Source: Takakia lepidozioides
Taxonomy: Eukaryota > Streptophyta > Takakiopsida > Takakiales > Takakiaceae
NCBI GenBank assembly: GCA_030704615.1
Contig: CM060731.1
Location: 51,522,001-51,586,000 of the forward strand
DNA: 64,000 nt
Reading direction: 5' to 3'
Shown piece by piece: positions 23,501-38,049 of this stretch. The notes beneath the pieces were generated by a model. That model ran no database searches. It was not told where the DNA came from and saw nothing but the letters and a program-made list of their open reading frames with translations. Position 1 is the stretch's first letter; every line of letters starts with the position of its first letter. The position numbers and the translations under genes were made by a program.

Positions 23501-26500
23501 GGAGCAGTCCCTTTACTAGCGGCTGCAAGCAGAAAAATGTCCCATGAATAAGATAAACCAGTAGTACTTCCTGTCAATTAACCTTGCCATCTGTCAAACA
23601 AGAACCTCAAACTATGAGATAACAATTTGCGGATGATCAGCAGCTAAGGTGTAATAATAAGAAGTCCAAGATATAGTTCTCTACAATAAGCATGAACCTT
23701 GAAGGAGTAATATAACAAGGCATAGAATGTGTCTAGAGCATACAATTCCATTACAATCAAACAATAACAACACCAATGAACAGAGCAGCTACAAATTTTG
23801 AGAACACGACACAATGTCAGAAAGCAAAGCATGCTGTCCTTTGTTCACTGTAAATAGGATTGTACGACAACAATCAAGCTGCAACAAGTTGAAGAGCAGT
23901 GAATATAAAGTCACTCCTTTCAAGCCAGAGTCTACCCCAAAAGCTGTAAACAAACGGAAGGATAGCCTAGTCCCTCCTGCCTCCCAACAGACTCCCTACC
24001 TGGGCGAGTCGCAGAAGGCGAAGCATTGCCTTCAAAGCAACAGTGTCCACAAGAGGTTTGCCTTCGGCCTCCTTTATCCTGGTAGTGGTACTGAGAGCAA
24101 CAGGTCTGCGGCCCACCGTGATCCCTGCTCCAGCTCCTACTCCTCGATCCATGGCTGCTGTACCCGTTCCTGCACCCACTCCGAAAGTGTTTCGCCGGTG
24201 GGCTATACGATGTGCTCCCCCACCAAAAAGACCACGTGCTTGGTACTGGTTCATTGCCCGCTCCCTTAGCAGTTGGGCTTCAGCAAGCAGTGCTGGTGGG
24301 AGAGCAGCCAATACTGCCTCTGATGATGTCAGGAGCACCTGTGGTTCACGACAGAATATAGAGGTGATTTAGATTAGGAAGCAAAACTTGTAGACGAAAG
24401 AGAAACAGCATATGAGATGGTGGCACTAACATACTATTGCCACTCTTTGCACCAATGATCCGTCAATGATTAGAAACTGGGAAGTGCCAACCTCCTCCCG
24501 AAGCTCCGCAGGGAATGTGGCAATAATGGAGGCACTGTCCATATCGACAGGCTGCCCTTCTATTTGATGTGCTTGCACTGCCCGCTGTGCCCGCTGCTGC
24601 GCCAACACCTCTGCCTGAATGTCAGGGGGCAGGGCTGCCAAAAACTCTGGGTCAATATCCTCCGCAGGAGGAGGTGGGGGATTAGGAGGTCTCACAGCCT
24701 GGGTTTGCTGGGATGCTAAGACCTCTGCACGAAGGTCCGCAGGTAGTGCTTCAAGGAATGTCGGATCAATTGAATTGATACTCGCATCTCCACCTTCCTG
24801 TTGCCTACTAGGAACCTGCCCAGAGAGGTCAGTCTCTTGCCCAGCAGTTGCAACTATATCCACTTGTACTCTGAGGAGACCTGCCTGCCTCTCTGCATCG
24901 TCCCCTGGTTGACCAGCAGTTCCCCCACCCTCCATATCTTCGTCTGTATCCCCCCCTTGGTCTCCTCTTCTTTCACTACCTACACCTCTGTCAACTGCAC
25001 TAGCTGGCTGCATTTCGGTGGCTCGTAATCGTTCGGGGCCTGTGTGCCGATCCCCTTCATCATGCCCGTCTACACTCCCTATCTCTACCTCCAAACTACG
25101 GAGGCTCTCACCAACTGTAGCTCCACTTCCACTGCTATCTTGGCTACCAGCCTCAGTATCACGAGCTACACGTTCACTCCTCTCATCGTGCATTTGAACA
25201 TCCAAATCAGCACCAGCTCGGTTGCCAGCTAGATCCTCTGTCCCCAACCCGCCTATTTCACCCCCATTATTTGCCAATCGTAGACCACCTACGGAGCTAT
25301 CAGTCCCACCCTCCACATTGGCTGGTTCAAGAGCTGCTGCGTTTCTACTACCCTGCCGTTCATTCATACTGCTCTCAGTGACCCGACCGGCAGTGTCTGG
25401 TTCAACTCCTTCAATCATATTGTCTGCCGCATCTGCACACCTTGCATCTGCGGCATCGATGCTGGTAGGTTTTCTTGCATCAGCTTCCGGATGGGTAGGT
25501 GGGGCTTCATCCCCAGGTACAAGGATCTGCAAATGGGAGATAAACTGCTCTTCGATGGCTTGTGCCACTGCTGCAGCATGTGCACCTGCCTGTGGCTGGC
25601 CATCATCAGTCCAGCTACTCAAACGGCCGTCACTCCGCCCACCTCGTCGTCCCATGAGATAGACGGGGTCCATTGAAAAGTCAAGCAGAGGAGGGGGGAC
25701 CACACCTACCCCCCTTTCCCCAAAGAGTCCATCAGCATGCTCTGCCAACATTGGCGCATCATACATATAAAAATGGGTGACATCCAGGGCACCACCCCCA
25801 AGCATTGCTTCTGCGTCCCGAGCAATGCTGCTGGTACTTGGCCAAAGAGAGCTGCTTGTTATTGCTGCAGCCGACCCTGGGCCTGGTGTTGAAGATGGGC
25901 GTGTGAGCAGAGGATGATGAAAAGCCCCTCCCCGCTCCCCACTAGGTCGTTCAGGGAATGGCCGATAAGTGGCAGTACGACGCCGGTCAGTGCCTCCTGG
26001 TCGCCGGAAAGATCCAAAGACATCATCAATATTCATACCCTGAAATGGATCTCCTGGAAAATCGACCATACCAGGACCTGTGTGGCCCAGCACCTGCATC
26101 AAATACTCATTGAAATCAGTAGTTTACTAAACTAGGGATGTGATATTTGCAATGTAAAGCCATATGACTGCAAAAGATCCAACAACAGGGTTGCTTACAG
26201 GACATGTATCAATGTGAGAGCCTCGTACTGAACCAACAGTATACTGCAATCTCACCAATCTCTGCACATTCCTTCAACAAGTGTGCTCCAACATATATAA
26301 TAAAAATGCTGCATTATGCCAAAGAAAGAAGACAACCACCTGGACATGATTAACCCCTGTTAGCCCGTCCCGCCATCGCACTTCAATCACCCGATCCTCC
26401 CGCCAGTCATCATCCTCATCCTCTTCCTCCACCATATCCTCCTCATACTCGTCACCAAGTCCATTGTCTTCGTGATCCTCAACATCAGTGTCAGGGGGTG

Positions 26501-29500
26501 ACAGGTGGGGAACCCCTGCATCCATAAACAACTCTTTGTAGATTCAGGACGAGCCCGAATTTACAAGCAGTATTAAGCAACCGGATGAAAAAAGAATATG
26601 CTTAGATACAGCCAACTGTGAGCTGACTCTCAAGTAATCAACCACACCTCCAACATGCCAGATATCATCTTCCAAATGAAACCAGATGTCTACAAGCCTT
26701 CTTTGTCCCCTAGCAAGACAGCAGCATACAAAGATCCTTGTCAAATGACATAGAAATCAACTAGCACAGGACCATCTCTTCTGGAATTCAGGCATGCTTC
26801 TGACAATTGCCACATCTAATTCCTGCATGTATCATCATGGGTGTCCTACTTACAAAACATGGGTATACGTACACTATTAGTACTCTGGCAACCCTTCCCT
26901 GGCCTTAAAACATCTCATTCCATGGGTCCTCTAGCATGATGTCTATACCAGCTCATACATTAAATGCTCAATTCCGGGTAGGGATTCTCAATGACTGTAA
27001 TCTCTTTGGAAATTTCTCCTATATCCTGGTGCGCTGAAACCCCATCAAAGGCTCTGTCAGAATTACTCCTTGTTGAGACTGTGGCACTTACCTCTATGAC
27101 ATAGCTAACATTTGTCAACGTCTACATCCATCACCCTCCCTCTGTCTTTCTCACAAACACACGCAGGAAAAAGTCTGTACCTTCATCGCCCTCCATGTCA
27201 TCTTCATCCTCCTCTTCATCTTCCTCCTCTTCATCAGCATCATCATCACCATCGTCACCATCCATGTCCTCCTCATCATCATCAACAATTTCATCTTCTG
27301 CACCATGCTCCATCCGGAATGCCATCGCAGCAGCAGCATCTTCCAGCTCAGCAGCATCCTCAGCTGCCTCACGCATAAACTCCTCGGCCTCTGCTTCAAG
27401 ACATGCCTGGGAAAACGAGATACACTTACTAGCTCAGTCGAGGTTTGTCGTAAGATAAAGACGCAAGTCAAACAACCCAGGACAACATCATAACATATCC
27501 TCTCATGGTAAAGGGCATAAACAAAGCACCACAGCATAACAGCCACAGTTAAGCTAGCAAAACACGACGTACACGACCACATAAGAACCCAATCTGCAGC
27601 AGAGATGCAGAAGTCTTACTTGCCCTGCAAAATGGACATACCTCTTCATCATGCAAACATCTTCTCATCACATCAACAGTAAACACCAGTAAACACTTGC
27701 TCTCAGTTTGGTATATGATCCTCCATTTGCTAACTATCAATCAATGCAAAATTTATATTTCACGGGTATGCTAGTAGAACATTATACCTCATCTACTGCC
27801 TCTCTATCCAGCCGCATGTCATGCTCCATCTGCTCCTCCCGGCTATTGTCACCACCGGCAGTGGGGGCTAGGGGAGCTCCCTCTGGAGCTACTGTCTCTT
27901 GTGGCACAGAATCACACATAGTCTCATCTCTAGGCTGAGCTGGGTTTTCTCCTTCATGCCTTGGGTCTGCCACCAAATGCCCATTTGAAGCAGGTGCCTG
28001 TTGCTCAGAAGATCTCTCACCTGTGGTGGCCTTTTTCTGGCTATTGCCCTTAGCCCCAAACATTTGCTCGCCGCTACTGGCAGCCCGGGTGAGAGCCTCC
28101 AGTGCCTTTAGGACAGCATTCACCAGCTTGGGTGCATCAGGGTGGTCCAAATCTATCGCCTGGATTCCAAAAACACGGGCATGAATTGAACTTCAACATT
28201 ACTTTCTGAGTGCTGCAGTGTCAGATGATCCTAATTTGTGCAAAGATTACAGATCTCGGAGAGGCGCAAGACTAGTGGCTGTGAACTGCTATAATCTTCA
28301 GTTCACATCCATACAATACACATAACTTCAGGCACATGAAAGTCCTTTAAAAGAATCACATCCACTTACCTCGAGTGTGTGAGTAAGTGCTTGTACCATG
28401 CCAGCATCCATCATTGTTCTAGCCATGTCGGTAGAGAATCCAGGAGCCTGTGCAGTCCCTGATGACGAATGAGAGGAAAGAATTGAGTTCACAAGATCCA
28501 CAAAGGCCTGCACCTTTCGTTGGGGTGGATGTAGGCCTTTGGAGGTTCCCATATCACGACTGAGACTCGTTGTGATTGCAGCAGCAGTAAGGGCTCTTGC
28601 AATCTCCACCACTGCACGTCTCCTGCCTTCTCCTGATCTTACACACACTGCCATGAGAAAATACGCAGCCTTGTCTGACAGTTTCTCCCTCCATTCATCC
28701 TCATTGACCTTGTCAACAGACTTGTCACCAGGATAAGGCAGCAGCCTGTGAAGCACATGATAGAGAAGACCCCCATGTCCAATTACTTCTGCCCCGCCCT
28801 GACATGGGCCTCTTCCTTGGCTGCTCTCTGAGTCCCTCCGCAACACCACACTGACTGCTGATGAATACATCAGTAAAACCTCCGTCGTGAGCTTCAAGAT
28901 GAAGGTCACCTTGGCCAACGCCGCAGAGCTTTCTGATATGTTTGCATCACCCTCTAACTTGAGAGCAAATTTGGGGATTTCGTCTAGCTTCGCCTTCCCC
29001 TTGTCCTTGGGTGCAAGATCATCGACCTCCATAGCCATGCTGCCATCCTTCAGCATTGACTCCTCTTCCTTGCCAGCTGGTGGATAGTGAAGGATGACCT
29101 CCAGCAACTGATCAATAACCTGTGAAAAACTATGAGGCACCTTCTTGTGATGGTGTACCTTGCCAGACTTGATAGATGCATCATGAACTTTTGAGCTTCC
29201 ATCCACCGGGCACACAGCCAAACCCCCAGCCTCGCCAGGTCCAGGAATGGAAACACCTTTAGACTTCTCCTGACCCTTTTCCTTATCCTTCTCCTTCTCT
29301 TTGTCCTTCTCCTTTATTTTCTCCTTTTCCTTGGCCAGAATGATGGTGGGCCGTCCGCCAACTGTCTCAATCTGACACACGGCAGCAACCGCCTGCATAA
29401 AAGTGGCAGGTTGACGTGACACAACAGGTGCCATGGCTGTCAAGAACATGCGAGGAGAGACACGGCCATTGTGGCGTGAAAGAGTAGCAATAAGAGTATG

Positions 29501-32500
29501 ACGAATTTCAGATTCCATAGCTTGCTGCAGCGTCTGGGGATCCTCAAGGAGATGGCGAATGATAGCAGCAGCCACATTGTCGAACCCTTGAAATAGGCAG
29601 TTCCTAGGGAGGCTTAACAAGGCAGTCAACCCCCCAGCATCTAAGAATTGCATGGCGACAGGGTGGGTCTTTGTCAATCGTGCACACAGCTGGAGCACAG
29701 CTTGTACAGCTGAGGATGGCAACTGTATGTGAAGAAGACCACTAGCAACTGCCATAGCTCTCCGCTGCTCTTCATCTGTCATATACCCTGTCGGTTTCCC
29801 AAGCACAGCAACAAACAGATTTCCATCTTTCGATTTCTGCTCATCCTCGAGTTCAGGTTTTCGTCCCTCGGATGAAGGGGCTCCTGGGCTCAAAGCCACA
29901 CTGTTGCTAGTCACAGCAGTAGCAGCTGACCCACTTGGGGCATCAGAATTGACCTTGGGTTTGTATTGCAACATGTGGTCAAGGACCAGTAAGAGAGCCG
30001 TGACCCACTTGGGGACGTCTGCCTTAATGGTGTTTTTAGGGGGCTTGAAGCAGGTGAGGACATCAAGTGCTATATTGACGAGTCCATTTTCAGCGGCTAT
30101 CTCTCGAGCTGTGCTATCTTCACTCAAAACTAATGCCAGTGTGTGAGATATGGTAGAAAGTGTGCTTGTATCGCTCGATGAACCCTCCACTTCACAGACC
30201 TTCAGTTGTTGGATAAGGTAGGAGATAACACGCGGACGGTCCTGGCCTTTGTTGCGGTTGCACATTGTCACCAGCAAATCTGTCAAAGGAAAGGCTACCG
30301 CATCAGTATTCTGCAGAAGGTTCATGCAGGTAGATAGCATGTCCTCTATAGGAGGTGCCTTGGGTCTTTCCTCCTCTGGGATAACCTCGATTCCCCCAGA
30401 TGGATCTTCTCTGGGTGGCCCATCACTGCCTAGTGACAAGGCAAGGGCCCGTGCCAATTCATCGTCCTCCTGCGCCAAAATGCCCCACAAGGAGAGTCCG
30501 TGAGAATCTTTAGAACCCCTGGTACAAAACAAGCTTCAGACCAGGATACAAGCTGCAAGGCAAAACAATGTATGGAACAGAGCAAGTAGGGCTACTCTTA
30601 CCCACTATTAACTGAATGGAATGCGACAACAGTTAAAAGTATTGCTATAGTACTCACCAACTTTGTGAGAAGGACACAGAAACAATAATAGAAAGGAAAT
30701 TTGTGAAGCTGAGGGAAAGACATCACTATAACTGTGAGCTGCGTGTTTACCTGCGCAGCTTCCTCTGGATGGGTGAACAACCAATCCATAGCCATCTCAA
30801 CACTGTTAGTATCAACACGACGCAATGCTTCTTCCGCCCTTGCACGGGTAAAGCCCATTTCCTCAATCATCAATATTGACGACTCGTCAGGAGGGGGTCC
30901 AATGAGTCGTGCCCCAGCCCCACCTACTCCTGCCGCTCGAGTCCCCTTCACATCTCCTATGCCCGTGTAGACATGAGTAATGATGGATGCAATCGATGTG
31001 ATAAAAGCTGCACTGCATTGTGGAAACAGTGCATGGTTCCAGACAGGAAGAATGACATCCAACACCTGGGCTTGCAGAGTCCGGATGAAAGCCTCTGGCT
31101 CCTTGGGCACAGTGATTGACCCCCCTGACACGGGCTGAACAAGCATCTGTGCCATGGATGGGGGTGTCAACAACAGAGAAGAGGTAACCAGATGCTCCAA
31201 AAGACGTGCGTAGTGCCGCAATGTCTCCAGTAGCCACGAGTTAGAATCCGACTTCTCCTCCAACTTGTCCCCTTCTGCCTTCCCATTCTCTGTTTCCATG
31301 GGAGATCCCCCTGAGCTCTGTGGCATGGCCCATAGAAGCTGGCTCGTTGCCTCAAATGTGGTCAGCAGTTGCTTAATCGCCCCATGCCCAACCAGATTGT
31401 TCACTAGAACAGTATTGCAAGTCCGCCGCCGACTATCAAAAACCACTGCTAGAATATCCTCCACTACTTTACCCAGGTACCGGCACTTGACCGAAACAGA
31501 AGGCCCTGACTGTGATTCCCCACTGTATCCATCAAAGCTGAGATTTTCGTGAAGAAGCTTAGCCAGTGTGGCGGCAACTGATTTGGCAGCCACACTCAGG
31601 GGTACAGTGTCATCACGTCGGCGCGAAGGGACAACCATGGCCTTCCCAAGCGCCACATAGAGCCCACGTGCAGCCCCTGCCAACCTGGTCATCATCTCAT
31701 AATTCAAAGATTCTGGTGACTTTCGCTTAGCTGACTCTGTAATAGGAGAAGGCTCCAAAAGACTAGCTGCACTCTCTAGATCAACTTGAGTTGCATCTGC
31801 ATGCCGGGCAAGTCGACCCAAGCGCGTCAGCTGAGTAAGAGCTTCTGCATTAGCCGCGTGATCTCTGCGGGCACGACGGTGAGGACCATCACCAGCATGA
31901 AGAACAGGCAGAAAATCAGCTTCAACACCCCAATGAGAGGAGGGACCGTTGCGTAACTGACCCGGGTTCACATACCTTACCACCGGATATACATCTGTGT
32001 CATCTTCCCCTTCTCTTGGCCCCGTGCCTACACCTGCACTTGCAGCAGGGCTCCCATCCCCCACATCCGTATCCTTTTTCACCTCTAACTTGGCATCATC
32101 AATCATGGCAATCTGCCAAAGAACCTCCCTGTGGACCCTTGCAACATCCTGCAATACTTCTGCAGCCCCTGCACTCAACTCTGCCATCATTGCAGCTGAA
32201 CTCCTCACCAACACAGAGGACAAGGAAAGGAAGCATTCTGCTGCAGACAGGGAGCGTGCCACCTTGTTTCGGACACTGTTCTCCAAATCAGACAACCTTG
32301 TTCCAGCGACCAAGTTCAGCTGATCCAGCGTCACCTTCAAATGGTCTCTGAGCCCACCACACACTGCTCGGGTAAGTGCTGCTGAATGCTGTGGGGAGAA
32401 AGCTCGAAAGGTGACTGACATATTGTGTGCAGTAGACGAGCCACCAAAAGAGACAGACAAATGGGGGAGGGTGTACAACTGTAGCAAAGCTTCAATCCCT

Positions 32501-35500
32501 TTTTTCTCAATGAACGCACGGCTTGTATCTGCATTTTGGAGTACAGTTTCCAGAAGCCGCACAGCATTGTTGATGCACTCAGGGAGGAAGGTCTCTACAT
32601 TTGAGCCAGTGCCATCAGCTGCACGTTCAGAAGCTTGCTGAGATGAACTTGATGACTTAGGTGTTTCTTCTGCTGGAGCTGGGCCATTGGCTCTATCTTC
32701 TGAATCTGTATCCATAGGAACTGGAATATCAGCACTGGCTGGCTCAGGTATGGACATGATTGCTGATGGCTCGACAGTACCACCACCAATCACTGCTATG
32801 GTCCTTAAAATCTCTATGCATGTATCAATGCCTGGCCCCCGAAGAGTGGGTGCATGCCTCATCAACTCGTCAAGTCCTGAGGCAAGAGTCCCTGGTGTGT
32901 CATTAGCTAATGCCCGTACATACATCTTTGACGTGAAAATCTTGACAAAACAACCAAGCGCATTATGGTCCCGGACTGCCTGCAAGCCCGAGTTGTTCAG
33001 GCAAAGAGCATCCAAGCTATTAGGAATGCAGCCAACTGCCTCTGAGGACGGTAGAACGCCTGATGTGATAGCATCCAAAAATGCAGCAGGAAGGCCTGCA
33101 GCATCAAGGGCAGTAAAGCAGGTTGGGTCTTTGTGGATAAGATCACTCATAACAGATGCTGCCAGCGAGAAGACTCCCCCTCCAAATTCCTTTGCATGCC
33201 TGAAAATAGTGCAGAGACATGCAGGCAATGCGCTCTCCTCTGATCCGTGGAGCCTTGCAGAATTACCTGGAGCATATGTGCCTAAAGCAATAGCACGAAG
33301 CAAGGCCTTCAGGAGGAGTCTTTGATGGTAGGGAATAAGTGTCTCTGATTGAACTGCAACAGATAGCTGTTGTAATTCTCCATCCTCAATCATAGGGGCC
33401 TTTCCCTTGGGGTCTGGTTGAACCTCTTCCATGTGTTGCTTTGCACCCTCTTCCACCCGAGCCACTTCCACTTGCAGCCTGGCAACTGTGTCATCCAGGC
33501 CTCCCAGATCCCGAAAGAGGGTGCCTGCTGGATTGCTGTAATCCATAAACGCCTCCAGAATATGGACCGTTGCACTGACCAGATGCGTGTGCTGGGGGTT
33601 CATATCCTTCAAAAGAGGAAGAAGTGTAGGAATCAAACCTGCTTCCCTCAAAGCAGCACCTCCTGATGAGGATGAGACAAGAACAGTCACAAGAGAGAGA
33701 AGGGCCTCGACAAAAGCAACAGAGCTTCCACTTGAACCCTCAGTTATTGACCCAATAGATTTTTGCATGAGGCTTGGTAGGATGCCACGATGACCACCTG
33801 CACTGATGACATTAAGTACATTGGACTGTCGAGTCCTGTCTTGAGATTGTCCTGCCAAAGCTAATACAGCTAGTATGCGGATGTCCTCTGGCACAGTGTC
33901 CTCACACCGCAACACTGTCACTAATTCATCAACAAACTCGGGCTCATTGATGAAAAATGCATTAAGGTCTTCATGATCAGGATTTGACTGGAGGAGCACT
34001 GTAAATGCAAGAAGCCGGATGCAAATATATTGTCTCCTAGAGCTCAGATGTGCAAATGCCCTTGCAAACCGAAGCCGTGTAAGCAGTGAGAATCTTAGGT
34101 TTGGGGGCACCTTATATTGGTCCACTAGATTCTTCAGCAATTGAAGATCCCCCTCCATTTGCAAATGCAAGTCAGGGATGTGAATAACTTGCAGTCCTGA
34201 TGGTTTCCCTTCATTGTTCCCATCAGACGAATCAGACTCCGCATAAAATTCAAAGTGGAGTGTAGCCCCAAGTCTGCAAGCATCAGCATCGCACCCACTC
34301 TCTACAGTGCAAGCCAGCAACCCTAGACCTTCCTCTTTTCCCCCCCACCCTTGAGACAACGAGAAAAGGCGAGCATTTAGGGCCAAGTCTCCAGGCAATC
34401 GCATGGCCCGGTTTGACTGCACTGGCCTCTTTACAAATGCTGCTAATGTCTGCAACGCAGCAATGACTATGTCTGGATCTGTGGAAGCAAACAATGAAGA
34501 GACATGCTGCACAAATACCACGGCTGTATTAGCAGGAATCAAAAAAGAATGGTATAGGTACAATCCCATGCTTTCAATGCAGATCATAGGCTACTTCTGT
34601 CATGCCTGCCATGGCAAAGTTGCAAAGGGGTGTCCTGCAAAGCTCAAAACAACACTTCCTAATTGAAAACTCAACCTACATGAGTGACAAAATGAAAATC
34701 TCTCAGAGAAAAGTCAAGGGACAGCTGACCAGCAAGTTAGACAGGATTTCCTGCTTTTCAGTCAAAGCTACAGCTCTATAAAGACGACCTAAGAAGGAAG
34801 AGACAAACTACCAAATCACCCACAAGTTGCAACAAAGTTGACTCCATGACAATATAGTCAACTGACAATCTGGACTAAGACAAGGACAATATGTGACCAC
34901 AGAAACCCACATCAAAATGGTCATGCCCTCCCTCCCTCCCCTCTATTTCTCTCTCTTACTCTAACCAACTTTTCTTCGGGCTTGTGCAAATGCTACGGAG
35001 AAGCTGTCAAACTGGCAATGAAAGAGTAAGAAGCAATGTGCCATGGAAGTATTACCTCATTAGAACTGTAGAGATACTTGTTCATGCAGTTTTCCAGGAT
35101 GATCCGTGTCACCCTAAGAATCTGTAAAACCGCCTCCTTTGGGAAAGAACTGTCACCCTCCAAAAACTCACCCTCCAGCTGCAGATCATTCCTCGGCTTC
35201 ACATACTTTTCAAAGAAGGCCTCAAAATGGTTCAGCAGATCAACCCAGTGATAGAAGTCCCCCTGGAGGTTCAATCGAGCACTACATCAGTGAGGCAGAC
35301 AAAGAACAAAGTAGATTGGACTGGAATCTGAGAAGGTGGCTGCACTCTGTGAGGCCGCCAATGGTCGAGACAGTTGGAAAACTCACTAAGGGTTGAACAA
35401 ATAAAGCCAAGAAGGGCGCCATAGGAAAGAACAGGAAGAGGTGAGGAGACAGCCTTGCAGGCTCAGATACAAGGAGGGAGAAAACGGTACAGAAGCTAGC

Positions 35501-37658
35501 TATAGTATACTGACTTGTGGTTCAACTGGCAGCAAGAATGGAAAGAGGGCAGGAAACAGGCTTCACCAATTTGCAGGCGCAGATAGACGGAAGGAGAAAA
35601 TCAGTAAAAAAGCTAGCTATCGTAGAATGACTAGTGGCTCAGTAAGGAGAGAGAGAGTGTGCAGGCCTGTGTGCATGTGAGTCCGGCACTGTGACAACAA
35701 CAAACATCAAGATACCACATAAGAAGAGAGGCAAAGAGAGAATTGAGGAAATACAGTTTGAACAGTCTAGTGTACCTTTTCATAATCCCAACTGAACCTG
35801 GAAAGAGGTGCCTCAATATTCTCCAGGGGAGTGCTGACCACACAGTTGATGAAGGTCCTCACTTTCACCGGCTGCCATGTGACCAACCATCAGCTTTGAC
35901 ATGTCAGTATACAGGGCAAGTAATGTCAAATTGTAGTGGAATAACTGTCTCTGCATTCCTACAGCAACAAAATCAGAAAGCCTGGCTTTAATCCAACTAA
36001 AGACTTGTTAGACGCCCTCCTTTAGCACCAGTCCCACATAGCCCCACCATTAGTTGCTGCATCTTTAGCTAAGAGCTCCAAAGACACTAAACCTAAATTT
36101 GTGAACTTACTACAAAGGCACGTTCGTGCATGGGACATGCAGGAAGGGCAAAAGTCACTTTGAGCGCCCTTGATAGGAAAGGGGTAAAGAACAGCGAGCA
36201 AGCAAGTCACTACCAAAACCCACATACATGCAATCTAGTGCTTGAAAACTATCCAGTAATACTTACCGCCACATTCACAAATTAACTTCTAAAATAGCAC
36301 TTTTGGCGTATTTCCAGATACAGCTAGCAGGATACTTGGTCATGATCTCTCATTAAAATCCCCAATCCTTCAGCCGACCATCTTGTTCATCTAGAATTGT
36401 CCTCTGTATAAACATGATCAGCAGCGTGACGTGTAGTCACACCTGTGATCATGCAATAAACCCAGAATCACCTTCAGGATCGTCACTAAACCAATTGCAT
36501 AGACTAACCGGGAAGTGTAGTAACACCACTGCTCAAGACATCTGCATGAAGCCCCAAACAGGTAGCCACAGATGTACATAGCCATTGGACAGACCTGATT
36601 CTACCCTCATGCAATCCTTCCCAAGAATTTACACCAATATTTCTTCTTGGCAATCCAATACTCCTTCACACCTATGAAGAAACCTTGTTGATAAGATACC
36701 CTAATACCAAAACGTCAACCAGAGGTAGACATTTCATGCGTAGCCCCAAACCTCTGACCACACATCACAGTGATCATGGCCTCAGGATCAAAACAACAGT
36801 GGCGCATATACTGTCAAGCTATGTTTGGCTTTTCCATCGGCTCAATTTCTTGTAAGCTCAGGTAACTACCAATGGACCACATGCTTAAGTAGGCCGTAAT
36901 TAAAGTTACAAGGGAACCCTCTCCGTTCCGGGAGAACTTTCTTTCCAAGAAACTGTGTAAATAGAAAACATCCCAGATATTGCATTCAAGACGACAATTG
37001 AGCCGTCTAAGAATTTGCATGGCTCCTGGCACGCTTCCAGTTCCAAGGAAGAACCTCTGGTTCAACCTCTACCTACTACAGGATGGGAACTCCTCCTATG
37101 ATCGCAATCAAACAAACAGAAAGCTGTCTCCAGTTACTCTGAATGCAGAGCAACTGTTGAAGATGCTCTAACCAATACTCCAATCCAACCAATGACACAA
37201 ACACTCACACGCACGCCACACACATGTGTCCCGCATCTGCTCATGAACAGGAACATCGTAATCAAGAGCACAAAACCCCGAATGTATATTCCCCCCCCCC
37301 CCTCCCTCGCTCATCTAGAGAAGGAGCTCGGAACCAAAACTAACGCAACCAGACTCTAACCCGTAACTTCTCCGGCATTATCTTGAGCGCGAGCTCCTCT
37401 TAAAAGTTGGCCTCTTTGCCACTTCAATCGGAAAACCCTCGCAAATTCCACACTAGACCGATGCCTAATTGTGCACACCACTTCCATCCAACATGCCTAT
37501 GAAGCCCAGACATCAACTACGAGTATCGCAATCCTTCAAACAAGCAGTCAAGTAAGTTCATCGCTCGAAAAGCCAAGCCCCTCTAATCCCCCCCCCCGGT
37601 CCCCAAGGTCTGAAATTGGCCATACCGCCTCCACGCCGCGCTTCTTCTTGGCCTTCAT
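17576..37658 (-). CDS. UPL1/UPL2-like: HECT-type E3 ubiquitin-protein ligase, UPL1/UPL2 class, complete
   Basis: HECT ligases take ubiquitin from an E2 onto a cysteine and pass it to substrates. Twenty exons join in phase: 37658-37626, 35871-35776, 35262-35056, 34506-30751, 30469-28370, 28159-27788, 27406-27181, 26515-26340, 26093-24492, 24338-24000, 23522-23312, 23112-22817, 22559-22159, 21952-20767, 20381-20235, 19878-19798, 19485-19260, 18687-18548, 18347-18241, 17678-17576. They encode 3,934 residues; Arabidopsis UPL1 has about 3,680. The N-terminus matches UPL1 ([16 protein letters not shown]). Then come DUF908/DUF913-type helical repeats, a UBA domain ([18 protein letters not shown], about 1320-1360), a ubiquitin-interacting motif ([14 protein letters not shown], about 1365), acidic runs (about 2200-2300) and the HECT domain (about 3575-3934). 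The catalytic Cys ([14 protein letters not shown], about 3901) and C-terminal EGFGFG are present. No lesion was seen. Confidence 0.96.
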
Positions 37659-38048
37659 GATTAGGTCTGACAAGGCGCCTAAACCATGCACCAGAGATGC
37701 ATGTCTTCCCAATATTCCACCTATTGCCTTCCTTTCTTTTCCTCCCTACTCACCACCCGCCCCTCGTTCTACACGCAGATTCCCAGCCGACTCAACAGAG
37801 CAGGCAGAGAGGAGATGCGAGGGAGAGCAAGGCGGCAGCAGCGAGCGATGGGAGTGAGAGACAGGAAAGAGGGGGGCAGGCAAAGCTGTGCGAGGCTGGA
37901 GCACAGCACTGCGTCTTCTTCCCTCCACAACACTCTATGTACATTCTCTGCTTCGCCTTCTACAATCGTTAGGGCACACCGACTACCCGGCGCTCCTGGG
38001 TTCAAACCCGCGACCCCCACCCAGCGCAACTTATAAAAGATAGAGTAA
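37658..38048 (-). promoter_or_regulatory. UPL 5' leader/proximal promoter, bounded upstream by a LINE
   Basis: Only about 390 bp separate the UPL start codon from the poly(A) end of the LINE on the same strand. The stretch is GC-rich near the ATG. It contains a tRNA-like box B (GGGTTCAAACCC) near 38008-38019, part of another tRNA-derived scrap. No clear TATA box was recognised. That it acts as a promoter is inferred from position only. Confidence 0.35.
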
Positions 38049-38049
38049 T

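Noticed and set aside
25222-25662. Plus-strand 146-codon ORF
   Set aside because: Antisense shadow of the UPL exon at 26093-24492.
32687-33325. Plus-strand 212-codon ORF
   Set aside because: Antisense shadow of the large UPL exon at 34506-30751.
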